Shown here one piece after another: positions 8,856 to 18,493 of a stretch of 42,320 nt of DNA. Each line of letters opens with the position of its first letter. The first letter of the stretch is position 1. The DNA is from Gemmatimonadota bacterium (GTDB lineage: Bacteria > Gemmatimonadota > Gemmatimonadetes > Longimicrobiales > Gaopeijiaceae), in the NCBI GenBank assembly GCA_028873825.1, contig JAPPNM010000024.1, positions 1-42,320 on the forward strand. Direction: 5' to 3'. The translations under genes and the position numbers were made by a program. Under the pieces are notes generated by a model. That model was not told the origin of the DNA and did not search any database. It saw only the letters and a list, made by a program, of their open reading frames with translations.

Positions 8856-10404
8856 CGCCCACCCCCAAACCCCAGCATCTTCAGATTCCTGGTGATCGCG
8901 GCGTCGAGCCGAGCGCCTTCGGCCTGCTGTTCCCGCAGCTCCGAGACCAGCCGCTTCATCTTGTCCTCGAACGGCTCCCCGTCGTCCTCCTGCGGCTCCA
9001 CGCCGACGTACCGGCCAGGCGTCAGCACATGCCCGTGCTTGCGCACTTCGTCCAGCGAGGCGCTCTTGCAGAAGCCGGGAACATCGGCGTAGCCGTCCCC
9101 GTCCTCTCCCGTCCGCCACGCGTGGTAGGTCTCCGCGATCCGCGCGATGTCCTCCGGCGTCAGTTCGCGGTGCGTCCGGTCCACCATTCGGCCGAGCTTC
9201 CGGGCGTCGACGAAGAGGACCTCACCCCGCCGCTCGCGCCCGCGCGCCAGAAACCACAGGCAGGCCGGTATCTGCGTCGAGTAGAAGAGTTGGCCCGGCA
9301 GAGCGACCATGCAATCGACCAATTCGGCCTCGACCAGGTTCTTCCGGATCTCGCCCTCGCCCGACTGCTGCGACGACATCGAACCGTTGGCCAGCACGAA
9401 CCCCGCGACGCCCTTCGGCGCGAGGTGGTGGCCCATGTGCTGGACCCAGGCGAAGTTCGCGTTCCCCTTCGGCGGGACGCCGTAGCGCCAGCGCTTGTCG
9501 TCTGCCAGCCGCTCCCCTCCCCAGTCCGAGACGTTGAACGGGGGATTGGCGAGGATGTAGTCGGCCTTCAGGTCCGGGTGGCGGTCGTTGTGGAAGGTGT
9601 CGCCGTGGGCGATCTGCCCCCCGATCCCGCGTATCGCCAAGTTCATCTTCGCGAGGCGCCACGTCGTATAGTTCGACTCCTGGCCGTAGATCGAGATGTC
9701 GCCCCCGCGCGTTGCCGCCGTTCGCGTTGCCGCCGGCGTGGGCGCGAATGAACTCGACCGACTGCACGAACATCCCCGAGGAGCCGCAGCAGGGATCGTA
9801 GACGCGGCCACGATACGGTTCCAGCATCTCGACGAGTAGCCGGACGACGCAGCGGGGGGTGTGGAACTCCCCTCCCCTCTTCCCCTCGGCGCTCGCGAAC
9901 TGCGAGAGGAAGTACTCGTACACGCGCCCGAGCACGTCCTTCGAACGGGCCTCGGCGTCCCCCACGCGGATGTTGCCGACCATGTCGATCAGCTGACCCA
10001 GGCGCTGCTTGTCCAGCGCGGGCCGCGCGTAATCCTTGGGCAGCACCTCCTTCAGCGCCGGGTTGTCCCGTTCGATGGCCGCCATGGCCCGGTCAACGGT
10101 CTGGCCGATGATGGGCTGCCGCGCCCCGGCCCTCAGGCGCTCCCAACGGGCCTCCGCCGGCACCCAGAAGATGTTCTCCGCGATGTACTCGTCCCGGTCC
10201 TCGGCGGCCTCTTCTCCCCACTCGGCCAGCACCGCCGCGCGGCGCTCCTCGAAGGCGTCCGAGATGTACTTGAGGAAGACGAGCCCGAGCACGACATGCT
10301 TGTATTCGCCGGCATCCATCGAGCCGCGGAGCGCGTCGGCCATCGCCCACAGCTCGGCCTCGTAGCCGGTCGTGGCTCCGCTGGTCGGTCCGTCTGCCGG
10401 CCAT
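8852..10404 (-). pseudogene. hsdM: Type I restriction-modification DNA methyltransferase subunit HsdM, two frameshifts
   Basis: This is the N6-adenine methyltransferase subunit of a type I restriction system. The helical N-terminus ([28 protein letters not shown]), the cofactor motif [13 protein letters not shown], the catalytic NPPFN and the tail [13 protein letters not shown] are all present but not in one frame. At 9702-9706 a run of five C (G on the coding strand) replaces four. NARG then continues as RHLDL instead of [12 protein letters not shown], cutting motif I from NPPF. A second extra base at 10383-10384 follows the likely start ATG at 10404 (MAGRRTD then SGATTGYE). Removing both bases gives 516 residues, the normal HsdM size. 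An unshifted alternative starts near 10538 but has a foreign N-terminus. No hsdS or hsdR is in the window. Confidence 0.8.
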
Positions 10405-10517
10405 CCTGGGGCCCTGTCCGCCTTTCCGTTGCGTCGTACGAATCCCGGATCCGGATCCCAACCAAGATACGACGGGCGGCGCGGTGCGGTACACCTTCTT
10501 CGTCGCATCCGGAAGAC

Positions 10518-10551
10518 TTGACACGACATGACCGTCACCGAGACTGGTCAT
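10518..10551 (+). promoter_or_regulatory. Promoter and operator-like inverted repeat of the toxin-antitoxin pair
   Basis: A perfect -35-type TTGACA (10518-10523) is followed by the inverted repeat ATGACC (10528-10533) and GGTCAT (10546-10551), 12 bases apart. The repeat ends directly at the antitoxin ATG (10552). Antitoxins of the Phd/YefM type usually repress their own operon by binding such palindromes, so this is the expected autoregulatory site. No clear -10 box is visible. Confidence 0.5.
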
Positions 10552-10863
10552 ATGGAATCGATCAACGCATCCTACTTCAAGGCGCGCTGCCTGAAGATCC
10601 TCGACCGCGTGCGGGAGACGGGCGAACGCATCGTGATTCTCAAGCGGGGCCGGCCGGTGGCGGAGCTATGGCCTCCCAGCCAAACCGAATCGAAGTACCC
10701 GCAATCGGAGCTGAAAGGCACGGTTACCGTCGTCGGTGACATCGTCGGTCCGGTGGTGCCGGAGCACGACTGGGACAGCCTGAAGGGCACGGGCGGAATC
10801 GAGGAGTCGGGCGGAGAAGCCAACGATCCCCGCAAGCAACCGCACCGGCTGGCCGGAGAGTGA
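10552..10863 (+). CDS. Type II antitoxin, Phd/YefM family
   Basis: The N-terminus INASYFKARCLKILDRVRET is the DNA-binding fold of Phd/YefM antitoxins, continuing as GERIVILKRGRPVAELWP, the usual end of that domain. The remaining 55 or so residues are hydrophilic and should be the flexible toxin-neutralising tail. The start at 10552 puts the conserved region right at the N-terminus, as in relatives; an in-frame ATG at 10528 would add eight residues and has a GGAAG at 10511. The stop overlaps the toxin start as GTGA (10860-10863). The partner is a PIN-domain toxin, a common pairing. It is transcribed divergently from hsdM, suggesting a defence-region stabiliser. Confidence 0.8.
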   Translation: MESINASYFKARCLKILDRVRETGERIVILKRGRPVAELWPPSQTESKYPQSELKGTVTVVGDIVGPVVPEHDWDSLKGTGGIEESGGEANDPRKQPHRLAGE

Positions 10864-11258
10864 CCGCGCTGCTCGACACCCATGTCCTGATCTGGTGGCT
10901 TCAGGGCGAGGGCCCGTTGTCGGCGGCGCAGCACAGCGTCCTGAACGCAGCGGACGGGAACTCGCCGCTACGGGTCTCCGACATTTCGCTCTGGGAGACC
11001 GCGACTCTTCACAGCCTGGGCCGCATCCAGCTTGCGATGCCGCTCCGTGAATGGCTGGAGAAAGCGGTGGCCCCACCCTTGGTTCGGCGGCACGGGATCT
11101 CGCCGGCGATCGCGACGGAGGTGGCGGCCCTGCCTGATTCCTTTCACCGTGACCCCGCAGATCGGATTCTGGTCGCGACGGCACGGATTCTCGGAGCGAC
11201 GCTGCTGACACGGGACCGCCATATCCTCGAGTCCGGCTTGGTCACAGCGCTGAGCTGA
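10860..11258 (+). CDS. vapC: PIN-domain ribonuclease toxin, VapC family
   Basis: This 132-residue protein has the PIN acidic residues in order: D in LLDTHVLIWW (residue ~6), E in ISLWETA (~46), D in DPADRILVATA (~97) and D in LLTRDRHIL (~118). These coordinate metal for RNA cleavage. The length is typical of VapC. It uses a GTG start overlapping the antitoxin stop, so synthesis is coupled to the antitoxin. The family usually cuts tRNA or rRNA; the target here cannot be predicted. Nothing looks damaged, in contrast to the restriction genes beside it. Confidence 0.85.
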   Translation: MTALLDTHVLIWWLQGEGPLSAAQHSVLNAADGNSPLRVSDISLWETATLHSLGRIQLAMPLREWLEKAVAPPLVRRHGISPAIATEVAALPDSFHRDPADRILVATARILGATLLTRDRHILESGLVTALS

Positions 11259-11340
11259 GCCCGCCTTATCCCCCCGGCGGCAAGCCCTGTAAACTCCAGT
11301 TTCCAATATGTCATGTTTACTTTACTTCTCGTCCCTTCGC

Positions 11341-11447
11341 GGCCCCGCTCCGCGCCGCTTCTCGGACGAACGGCGCCGCCCTTCCCCTAGGAGCGCCCTG
11401 CCCTCCCGGCCCCGTTCCGCGGCGCTTCTCGGACGAACGCCGCCCGC
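11341..11447. repeat. Imperfect 67-bp-period duplication
   Basis: A segment of about 40 bases at 11341-11380 recurs at 11408-11447. Both copies contain CTTCTCGGACGAACG and begin with GGCCCCG. Only a few bases differ between copies. The function is unknown. Confidence 0.65.
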
Positions 11448-11702
11448 CGCTCCCCCGCGAAGCCCTGCCGTCCCCGCCCCCCCGCTCTCGGCGCTCACGC
11501 CGCGTCGAGCAGTCCCTCGGGAACACGCCGCGGCCGCGGCGGCCCGCCGTCCGCGAGCGCTCGACCAGGCGCCGCACCGCCCGCGGCCCTTGATCCCCGC
11601 CGACTTCTCCGCTACCCATGGGATACGGGTTCGAGACAGTCGAAACCGAATGTAAATCACGGCGATTTGTGGCGTATTGCGGCCGGGAACAGCTAAAAGG
11701 CC

Positions 11703-11779
11703 ACCCGCGGTCACGCGGGTCTTCCTTCCGCCGGAGAGAGGGCCGCGGGCTCTCCCTCCGGAGACCGGCTTCCCTCCGG
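11703..11779 (+). promoter_or_regulatory. Structured 5' leader of metH
   Basis: A perfect hairpin (ACCCGCG 11703-11709, loop GTCA, CGCGGGT 11714-11720) is followed by pyrimidine-rich sequence. Then come two competing pairings: CCGGAG (11731-11736) with CTCCGG (11756-11761), and CCGGAG (11758-11763) with CTCCGG (11774-11779). They share bases 11758-11761, so only one can form. This looks like a leader that could switch between structures. It does not match the cobalamin, SAM or SAH riboswitch cores I can recall, so ligand control is conjecture. Confidence 0.35.
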
Positions 11780-11874
11780 GTTCCCGAAGCCGTCCCGCCG
11801 CTCCTCGCCCCAAGGGATACGGCCGGATCCGGTCCCCGCGCACCGGAGGTCCGGCGGAGGAGCTGCGGCATCCA

Positions 11875-14800
11875 GTGAGACCGACGACGGCGAGCGCCGG
11901 CGGCAGCCCGGGCGCCGGGACCTTCGACCGGCTCCTTGCGGAGCGCATCCTCGTGCTCGACGGCGCCATGGGGACCATGATCCAGGGATACGGCCTGGGC
12001 GAGGCCGACTTTCGCGGCGACGTCTTCGCCTCCCACCCCGCCCCGCTGCTCGGCAACAACGACCTGCTCGCGCTCACGCGCCCCGACGTGATCGGTGAGA
12101 TCCACCGCGCCTACCTCGGCGCGGGCGCCGACATCGTCGAGACGAACACCTTCAGCGCCACGCGGCTGCCGATGGCCGACTACGGGGTCGAGGACGCGGT
12201 GGGCGACGTCAACCTCGCGGCGGCGCGGATCGCGCGGGAGGCCGCCGACGAGTACACGGCCCGCACTCCCGGCCGGCCCCGCTTCGTGGCCGGTATCCTG
12301 GGCCCGACGAACCGCACCTCCTCGATCTCCGCCGACGTGAACGACCCCGGAGCCCGCCAGGTCACCTTCGAGGAGCTCCGCGCGGCGTACGCCGAGCAGA
12401 TCCGCGCCCTGGTCGCGGGCGGCGTGGACCTGCTGATGGTCGAGACCGTCTTCGACGCCCTGAACGCGAAGGCCGCGATCTTCGCCATCCTCGAGGCGCG
12501 CGACGAAACCGGCCGCGACATCCCGATCATGATCTCGGGGACGATCACCGACCAGAGCGGGCGCACCCTCACCGGCCAGACGCCGGAGGCCTTCTACAAT
12601 TCGCTCCGGCACGCCGCCCCGCTCGCCTTCGGGCTCAACTGCGCGCTGGGCCCCGAAGCGCTCCGCCCCTACCTGCGGGAGCTCGCGACGGTGTGCGAGG
12701 GCTGGGTGAGCTGCCACCCCAACGCGGGGCTGCCGAACGAATTCGGGGGCTACGACCTGTCTCCGGAGGAGATGGCCCGCTCCATGGGCGAGTTCGCCCG
12801 CGAGGGTTTCCTCAACTTCGCGGGCGGGTGCTGCGGCACGACCCCGGACCACGTCGCCGCGATCGCGGAGGCGGTGGAGGGAGTGGCGCCGCGGCGGCGC
12901 CCCGGCCTCCCCGTGCGTACCCGCCTGGCGGGGCTGGAACCCGTCACCGTCGGGCCCGACTCGCTCTTCGTGAACGTGGGCGAGCGCACCAACGTGACCG
13001 GTTCCGCCCGCTTCGCCCGCCTGATCCGCGACGGCGACTACGAGGCCGGACTGGAGGTGGCGCGCCAGCAGGTGAGGGGCGGCGCCCAGGTCGTCGACGT
13101 GAACATGGACGAGGGACTCCTCGACTCCGGGGCGGCGATGGTCAGGTTCCTGAACCTCATGGCGGCCGAACCGGAAATCGCGCGCGTCCCCTTCATGATC
13201 GACTCCTCGAAGTGGGAGGTGATCGAGGCCGGGCTCAGGTGCGTGCAGGGCAAGGCGGTCGTGAACTCGATCAGTCTCAAGGACGGCGAGGACGCGTTCC
13301 GCGAGAAAGCGAGGCTGGCGCGCCGCTACGGGGCTGCCGTGGTGGTGATGGCCTTCGACGAGACCGGGCAGGCGGACACCGCGGACCGCAAGGTGGAGAT
13401 CTGCGCCCGCGCCTACGACGTCCTCGTGCGGCGGGAGGGCTTCCCGCCCGAGGACATCATCTTCGACCCCAACGTCTTCGCCGTCGCCACCGGCATCCGG
13501 GAGCACGACGAGTACGCCCTCGCCTTCTTCGAGGCCACGCGGCGCATCAAGGAGTCCCTGCCCCACTCGCTGGTGAGCGGCGGCGTCAGCAACGTCTCCT
13601 TCTCCTTCCGCGGAAGTCACGGCGTGCGCGAGGCCATGCACTCCGCCTTCCTGTACCACGCAGGTTTGGCGGGGATGGACATGGGAATCGTAAATGCCGG
13701 CTCCATAGCTGTTTATGATGAGATTCCGGCTAATCTGCTTGAAGCCGTCGAGGATGTCCTCCTCAACCGCAACGAGGAGGCCACCGAGCGGCTGACGGCG
13801 CTGGCCGGAAGCTACCGGGAGAGCTCCGCGGGGGACGCCGAAGACCTGTCGTGGCGCGACGCGCCGGTCGAGGCCCGGCTGAGCCACGCGCTGGTGCACG
13901 GCGTGACCGACCACATCGAGGAGGACACCGAGGAGGCGCGGCGGGGGGCGGAGCGCGCGCTCGACGTCATCGAGGGGCCGCTCATGGCGGGGATGAACAC
14001 CGTGGGCGACCTGTTCGGGTCCGGGAAGATGTTCCTGCCCCAGGTCGTCAAGAGCGCCCGGGCGATGAAGCGCGCGGTGGGATACCTGGTGCCGCACCTG
14101 GAGCGCGAGAAACCGGCCGGAAGCGAGTTCCGGTCGGCGGGGCGAATCGTGCTGGCCACCGTCAAGGGGGACGTTCACGACATCGGCAAGAACATCGTCG
14201 GGGTCGTGCTCCAGTGCAACAACTACGAGGTCTTCGACCTGGGGGTGATGGTGCCCGCCGAGGTCGTCCTGGAGAAGGCGCGCGAGGTGAAGGCCGACAT
14301 CGTCGGGCTCTCCGGGCTGATAACGCCGAGCCTCGACCAGATGGTGCACGTGGCCTCCGAGATGGAGCGGACCGGGATGACCGTCCCCCTCCTCATCGGC
14401 GGCGCCACCACTTCCCGGGTCCACACCGCCGTGAGGATCGAGGAGCGGTATTCGGGCGCTACCGTCCACGTGCTCGACGCTTCGCGGTGCGCGGCGGTTG
14501 CGGGCAAGCTTCTCGACCCCGCGAGCCGCGCCGCCTACTCCGCCGGCGTTCGCGAGGAGTACGCCGCCGTTCGCCGGAGACGGGCGGCCGGCAAGCGGGC
14601 TCCGCTCCTGGCCCTGGAGGACGCCCGCGCGAACCGGCTGGAGCCGGACTGGAGCCGGCACCGCCCCGTGCGGCCCACCTTCACCGGCGACCGCGTCTTT
14701 CCCGGCGATTCGCCGAGCCCCGCCGCAGGCGGTCACGGACGCTCGGCGTCGCCTCGGGCCCGCGTACGCGCCTCCTACGACCTGGACGAACTGATCCGGC

Positions 14801-15741
14801 GGATCGACTGGACTCCCTTCTTCCGCACCTGGGAGCTTGCGGGCGCCTTCCCCGGCATTCTGAGAGACCCGGAGGTGGGATCCCAGGCTGCGAGCCTGCA
14901 CGAGGACGCCCTCGCGCTCCTCGGCCGCATTCGCCGCGAAGGGCTGCTGGCCGCGCGGGCCGTGGTGGGACTCTACCCGGCCAACTCCGCCGGCGACGAC
15001 ATCGTCTTCTACGCCGACGAGTCCCGGGCCGCCCCGCTGGCGGTCCTGCCCTGCCTGCGCCAGCAGTTCGCCAAGGGCGCAGGACGGCCCAACCTCTGCC
15101 TGGCGGACTTCGTCGCGCCGGCGAGTTCGGGGGTGGCCGACTGGGCCGGGGCGTTCGTTGTGACCGCCGGCGAGGGCGTGGACGAGCTCTGCGCCGAATT
15201 CGAAGCCGCCGGGGACGACTACGCGAGCATTCTCGCCAAGGCCCTCGCGGACCGGCTCGCCGAGGCCTTCGCCGAACGCATGCACGAGCGCGTGCGCAGG
15301 GAGTTCTGGGGATACGCGCCGAAGGAGTTGCTCACCAACAGGCAGCTGATCGCGGAGGAATACGGCGGGATTCGGCCGGCTCCCGGATATCCGGCGTGTC
15401 CGGATCACTCTGGGAAGCGGATCCTGTTCCGGTTGCTCGGCGCCGAGAGGATAGGCGTGACGCTGACCGAAAGTTGCGCCATGTTCCCCGCGGCGTCCGT
15501 CTCCGGGATCTACATCGGGCATCCGGACAGCTTCTACTTCGGGGTCGGACGGGTGGGGCGCGACCAGCTGCGGGACTACGCGCGGCGCAGCGGGACGAGC
15601 GTGGAGGAGACCCGGCGCTGGCTGGCCCCCAACCTGGCCGAAGGGGCGGCGGACTACGAACCGGGGCGCACGGGCCGCACGGCGGCGGCGGAGGCGGGAG
15701 GGGACGGCGGAGGCGGCCGGGAGGAGAGCCGAGTTGCCTGA
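11875..15741 (+). CDS. metH: Cobalamin-dependent methionine synthase
   Basis: It transfers a methyl group from methyltetrahydrofolate through methylcobalamin to homocysteine. All four modules are present in the 1288 residues. The homocysteine domain (15-330) has DGAMGTM and zinc ligands in GLNCALG and [10 protein letters not shown]. The folate-binding domain starts near 365 ([11 protein letters not shown]). The B12 cap and Rossmann domain has GDVHDIGKN near 764, whose His is the lower cobalt ligand, and GLSGLITPS near 810. The SAM-dependent reactivation domain (about 970-1250) has [11 protein letters not shown] and [14 protein letters not shown]. The GTG at 11875 is chosen because GGAGGAG lies 12 bases upstream and homology begins soon after; the frame stays open back to 11677 but as low-complexity residues. 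The last ~30 residues are Gly/Glu-rich and unusual. It overlaps the next gene by 8 bases. Confidence 0.95.
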   Translation: MRPTTASAGGSPGAGTFDRLLAERILVLDGAMGTMIQGYGLGEADFRGDVFASHPAPLLGNNDLLALTRPDVIGEIHRAYLGAGADIVETNTFSATRLPMADYGVEDAVGDVNLAAARIAREAADEYTARTPGRPRFVAGILGPTNRTSSISADVNDPGARQVTFEELRAAYAEQIRALVAGGVDLLMVETVFDALNAKAAIFAILEARDETGRDIPIMISGTITDQSGRTLTGQTPEAFYNSLRHAAPLAFGLNCALGPEALRPYLRELATVCEGWVSCHPNAGLPNEFGGYDLSPEEMARSMGEFAREGFLNFAGGCCGTTPDHVAAIAEAVEGVAPRRRPGLPVRTRLAGLEPVTVGPDSLFVNVGERTNVTGSARFARLIRDGDYEAGLEVARQQVRGGAQVVDVNMDEGLLDSGAAMVRFLNLMAAEPEIARVPFMIDSSKWEVIEAGLRCVQGKAVVNSISLKDGEDAFREKARLARRYGAAVVVMAFDETGQADTADRKVEICARAYDVLVRREGFPPEDIIFDPNVFAVATGIREHDEYALAFFEATRRIKESLPHSLVSGGVSNVSFSFRGSHGVREAMHSAFLYHAGLAGMDMGIVNAGSIAVYDEIPANLLEAVEDVLLNRNEEATERLTALAGSYRESSAGDAEDLSWRDAPVEARLSHALVHGVTDHIEEDTEEARRGAERALDVIEGPLMAGMNTVGDLFGSGKMFLPQVVKSARAMKRAVGYLVPHLEREKPAGSEFRSAGRIVLATVKGDVHDIGKNIVGVVLQCNNYEVFDLGVMVPAEVVLEKAREVKADIVGLSGLITPSLDQMVHVASEMERTGMTVPLLIGGATTSRVHTAVRIEERYSGATVHVLDASRCAAVAGKLLDPASRAAYSAGVREEYAAVRRRRAAGKRAPLLALEDARANRLEPDWSRHRPVRPTFTGDRVFPGDSPSPAAGGHGRSASPRARVRASYDLDELIRRIDWTPFFRTWELAGAFPGILRDPEVGSQAASLHEDALALLGRIRREGLLAARAVVGLYPANSAGDDIVFYADESRAAPLAVLPCLRQQFAKGAGRPNLCLADFVAPASSGVADWAGAFVVTAGEGVDELCAEFEAAGDDYASILAKALADRLAEAFAERMHERVRREFWGYAPKELLTNRQLIAEEYGGIRPAPGYPACPDHSGKRILFRLLGAERIGVTLTESCAMFPAASVSGIYIGHPDSFYFGVGRVGRDQLRDYARRSGTSVEETRRWLAPNLAEGAADYEPGRTGRTAAAEAGGDGGGGREESRVA

Positions 15742-17566
15742 CCTTCGCGCGATGCTCGGCCGAGGGCGGGTCCTCGTGGCGGACGGCGCCATGGGGACGA
15801 TGCTGTACGAACGAGGGGTGTTCGTGAACGTCTGCTACGACGAGCTCAACGCCACCCACCCCGATCTCGTCGAGGACGTGCACGGGCGGTATCTCCGGGC
15901 CGGGGCGGAGATCCTGGAGACGAACACCTTCGGCGCGAACCCGGTGAAGCTCTCGTCGTACCGGCTGGAGGACCGCACCGAGGAGCTGAACCGGCGCGGC
16001 GCCTCCATCGCCGTGCGGGCGGCGGGGCGGCGGGCGGCGGTGGCGGGCGCGGTCGGGCCGCTGGGGATCCGCGTCGAGCCGCTGGGCCCGACCTCGCTGG
16101 AAGAGGCGCGGGAGTGCTTCGGGCGCCAGGTGGACGGGCTGCTGGAGGGCGGGGTCGACGGGTTCGTTCTCGAGACCTTCTCGGACCTGGCCGAGCTGGA
16201 GCAGGCGTTCCGCGCGGTGCGGCTCCGTTGCGATCTGCCTGTGATCGCCCAGGTGACGGTCGAGGGCGACGACGGGAGGACCGCCACGGGCGCCTCCGCC
16301 GAGCAGGCGGCGCGCGCGGCCGCCGATTGGGGAGCCGACGTGGTGGGCCTCAACTGCTCGGTCGGCCCGGCGGCGGTGCTCGAGGCGCTGGAGCGCATGG
16401 CCGGCGTCACCTCCGTCCCCCTCTCCGCCCAGCCCAACGCGGGACAGCCCGTCGCCGTGCGCGAGCGCAAGATGTACCTCACAGGGCCCGACTACATGGC
16501 GCGGTACGCGCGCCGCCTGGTCGACGCGGGCGCGCGGATCGTGGGCGGCTGCTGCGGCACCACCCCGGAGCACATCCGCCGCATCAGCGAACAGGTCAGG
16601 GCGAGCCGGCCCAGCACCGTGTCGGTGCGAGCCGCGCGCGAGGCGGCCGCGCGCACGGGCGGGAGGCCGGCGCCTCCGCTCGCGACGCGTTCCGGGCTGG
16701 GACGGCGGCTGGCGGAAGGCGGCCCCGTGACCTCGGTCCGGATCCTCCCCCCGAAGGGGTGGGACACGGCGGCGCTGCTGGACGACTGCCGAGCCCTGGC
16801 CGCGGCCGGCGCGGATCTCGTCGCCGTGCACGAGGACCGGGGCGCCGCGCGTCTCGGCGTTCTCGCCGCCGCCGCGACGATCGCGCGCCGGTGCCCCGGC
16901 GTCGAGCCTCTGGTCCACTACACCTGCCGGGACCGCAAGCTCTCGCGAATGATGAGCGACCTCTTGGGCGCGGCCGCCAGCGGACTGCGCAACGTCCTCC
17001 TCCTCACCGGCGATCCTCCGGCTCCCGCCCCCTACCCCGCCTACAGGTCCGTCGTCGACGTCGACTCGATCGGCCTCGCGAACGTCGTCGCCGGACTGAA
17101 CGCCGGACTGGACCCCTCCGGCAACGACCTGGGCGAACCCGCGGGCTTCGTGGTGGGCGTCGCCCTCGACCAGTGGGCCCGCGACCGGACCCGCGAGCTG
17201 GGCCGGTTCCGCTGGAAGGTGGACGCCGGAGCCGACTTCGCCGTCACCAGGCCCGTCTTCGACGCGGGCCGGCTGCGGGGATTCCTGGCCGAAGCCGAAG
17301 ACGAAATCCCGGTGATCGCGGGGATCCTGCCGCTCGAGAGCGCCCGGCAGGCGGAGTTTCTGCAGAACGAGGTGCCGGGCGTCCACGTGCCGGACCGGGT
17401 GGTCGAGAGGATGCGCCGGGCGCGGGGGCGGGCCGCGGCCGAGGGGGCGGCGATCGCGCGGGAGATCGCCGGGGAGCTGCGGGACGAGGTCGCCGGGTTC
17501 CAGATCTCGGCGGTCGGCGAGGGGGTCGAGGCCGCGCTGGGGGTGGTGGAGGGGCTGGGGGGCTGA
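15734..17566 (+). CDS. Fused homocysteine S-methyltransferase / methylenetetrahydrofolate reductase
   Basis: The first ~290 residues are a homocysteine methyltransferase domain ([15 protein letters not shown], zinc ligands GLNCSVG and [10 protein letters not shown]). The last ~290 are an MTHFR-type TIM barrel ([49 protein letters not shown]). This is the YitJ-type architecture, which reduces methylene-THF and can methylate homocysteine. The TTG start at 15734 follows GGAGAG and overlaps metH, so both are one transcript. Where typical reductases have E-x-x-P-P at the first strand, this protein reads VRILPPKG, so the usual catalytic Glu position is Arg. Having both this and MetH downstream of one leader suggests two routes to methionine. 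Fold assignments are strong; reductase activity is uncertain. Confidence 0.88.
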   Translation: MPDLRAMLGRGRVLVADGAMGTMLYERGVFVNVCYDELNATHPDLVEDVHGRYLRAGAEILETNTFGANPVKLSSYRLEDRTEELNRRGASIAVRAAGRRAAVAGAVGPLGIRVEPLGPTSLEEARECFGRQVDGLLEGGVDGFVLETFSDLAELEQAFRAVRLRCDLPVIAQVTVEGDDGRTATGASAEQAARAAADWGADVVGLNCSVGPAAVLEALERMAGVTSVPLSAQPNAGQPVAVRERKMYLTGPDYMARYARRLVDAGARIVGGCCGTTPEHIRRISEQVRASRPSTVSVRAAREAAARTGGRPAPPLATRSGLGRRLAEGGPVTSVRILPPKGWDTAALLDDCRALAAAGADLVAVHEDRGAARLGVLAAAATIARRCPGVEPLVHYTCRDRKLSRMMSDLLGAAASGLRNVLLLTGDPPAPAPYPAYRSVVDVDSIGLANVVAGLNAGLDPSGNDLGEPAGFVVGVALDQWARDRTRELGRFRWKVDAGADFAVTRPVFDAGRLRGFLAEAEDEIPVIAGILPLESARQAEFLQNEVPGVHVPDRVVERMRRARGRAAAEGAAIAREIAGELRDEVAGFQISAVGEGVEAALGVVEGLGG

Positions 17567-17578
17567 GGGGCGGGAGGG

Positions 17579-18493
17579 CTACCGGCGCGTTCCCGCCACC
17601 CTCCCCAGCCGCCGCGCCGCGTCGCGGCCGTGCAGGTTGCTCACGTACACCTTCTCCGCTCCGGCCTCCCGGAGACGGCGGACGGACCGCGCGCAGATTT
17701 CGTCGGCGCTCATCCCGGCCGCGAACTCCGCCGCGATCTCCCGGGCCGGGACCGGAAAGTAGCGGTTCAGATAGCGGAGCGTGCGCGGATTTGCGCTGCG
17801 GTAGAGGAACACGCCGTACACCACCGGAATGTCCACGCCCAGGCGGTCCAGCTCGGCGCGGAAGCTCTCCACCCGGGCGAGGGAGTGGTGCGAGACGATC
17901 TGAGTGAGTACGAAGTCCGCGCCGAAGTCGTCCGCGGCGACGAAGCGGGCCTGCTCGACCGGGTCCCGGTGCGGGTTCGCCCACCCTCCGAGCGGGAACC
18001 CGGGCTGTTCGCGCCGCAGGATCGCGCGCAGGTCCTTGCCGTGCGGGACGCATCGTTCGGGCCCGCCCGTGCGGTCGCCCCCCACCACCGCCACGCCCGC
18101 CACGCCGAGTCCCGCCGCCCGCCTCGCGAAGAGCCGGCAGTAGCCGACCGTGTGCTTGCAGGTAAGGAACGGCACCACCGTCTCCAGGTCCGCGGCGGCG
18201 CCCAGGTTCGCGGCGAGGTGGGCCAAGCTCTCCTCCTCCGGGTTTCCGGCCGCGTCGTCGGTCAGCAGGACGAAGGTGCCGCTGCGGGCGAGGCTCCGAA
18301 CCGCATGGTACATGTCGATCCAGACGTCCATTCCGCGGGCGGCGTCGAGCCCCAGCCGGGGAGGGCGCAGCTCGGCTCCGACGAGAGGCCCCGGGCCCCG
18401 CAGGCGCGCGACGATGTCCCGCGGGCGGCGGGACCGGCTGCCGCCGCCGTTACGGGGCCGCCCCGCCCCGGCCGCCCCGGGCGCTCCGGACAT
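17579..18493 (-). CDS. Methylenetetrahydrofolate reductase-like TIM-barrel protein
   Basis: This 304-residue protein resembles the MTHFR family: VGAELRPPR near the N-terminus, where the Glu fits the E-x-x-P-P signature, then VVPFLTCKHTVGYCRLF, VAVVGGDRTGG, a barrel strand FGADFVLTQI, and IPVVYGVFLYRS. It probably binds flavin and a folate or related C1 carrier. The start is the ATG at 18493, overlapping the upstream gene's stop by one base (TGATG); the first 25 residues are Gly/Arg-rich. It converges on the fused methyltransferase/reductase with a 12-base gap. Since the fused protein lacks the signature Glu, this one may provide the reductase step. The substrate is unproven, and the family includes divergent members. 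Confidence 0.65.
   Translation of the reverse strand: MSGAPGAAGAGRPRNGGGSRSRRPRDIVARLRGPGPLVGAELRPPRLGLDAARGMDVWIDMYHAVRSLARSGTFVLLTDDAAGNPEEESLAHLAANLGAAADLETVVPFLTCKHTVGYCRLFARRAAGLGVAGVAVVGGDRTGGPERCVPHGKDLRAILRREQPGFPLGGWANPHRDPVEQARFVAADDFGADFVLTQIVSHHSLARVESFRAELDRLGVDIPVVYGVFLYRSANPRTLRYLNRYFPVPAREIAAEFAAGMSADEICARSVRRLREAGAEKVYVSNLHGRDAARRLGRVAGTRR

Larger units (their letters stand above)
11259..11874. other. Gene-free region between vapC and metH
   Basis: I find no convincing gene in these 616 bases. Open frames exist on both strands but are low-complexity Arg/Pro/Ala and look like GC artefacts. The region holds a partial copy of the AATGTAATGTT-type motif (11307-11327), a 67-bp-period duplication (11341-11447) and a set of inverted repeats before metH (11703-11779). 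Confidence 0.6.

Noticed and set aside
11308-11655. Plus-strand frame of 115 codons beginning MSCLLYFSSL
   Set aside because: After the first residues it is Arg/Pro/Ala repeats without homology features or a ribosome-binding site; it lies over the 67-bp duplication.
11703-11874. Cobalamin, SAM or SAH riboswitch before metH
   Set aside because: GGAGACCGGC and GGAGGAGCTGCGG recall parts of cobalamin and SAH consensus, but the other obligatory core segments are absent or out of order.
11317-15792. 1491-codon open frame on the minus strand opposite metH
   Set aside because: It is low-complexity Arg/His/Pro/Gly text with no motif; metH on the other strand is unmistakable. High GC makes long antisense frames common here.
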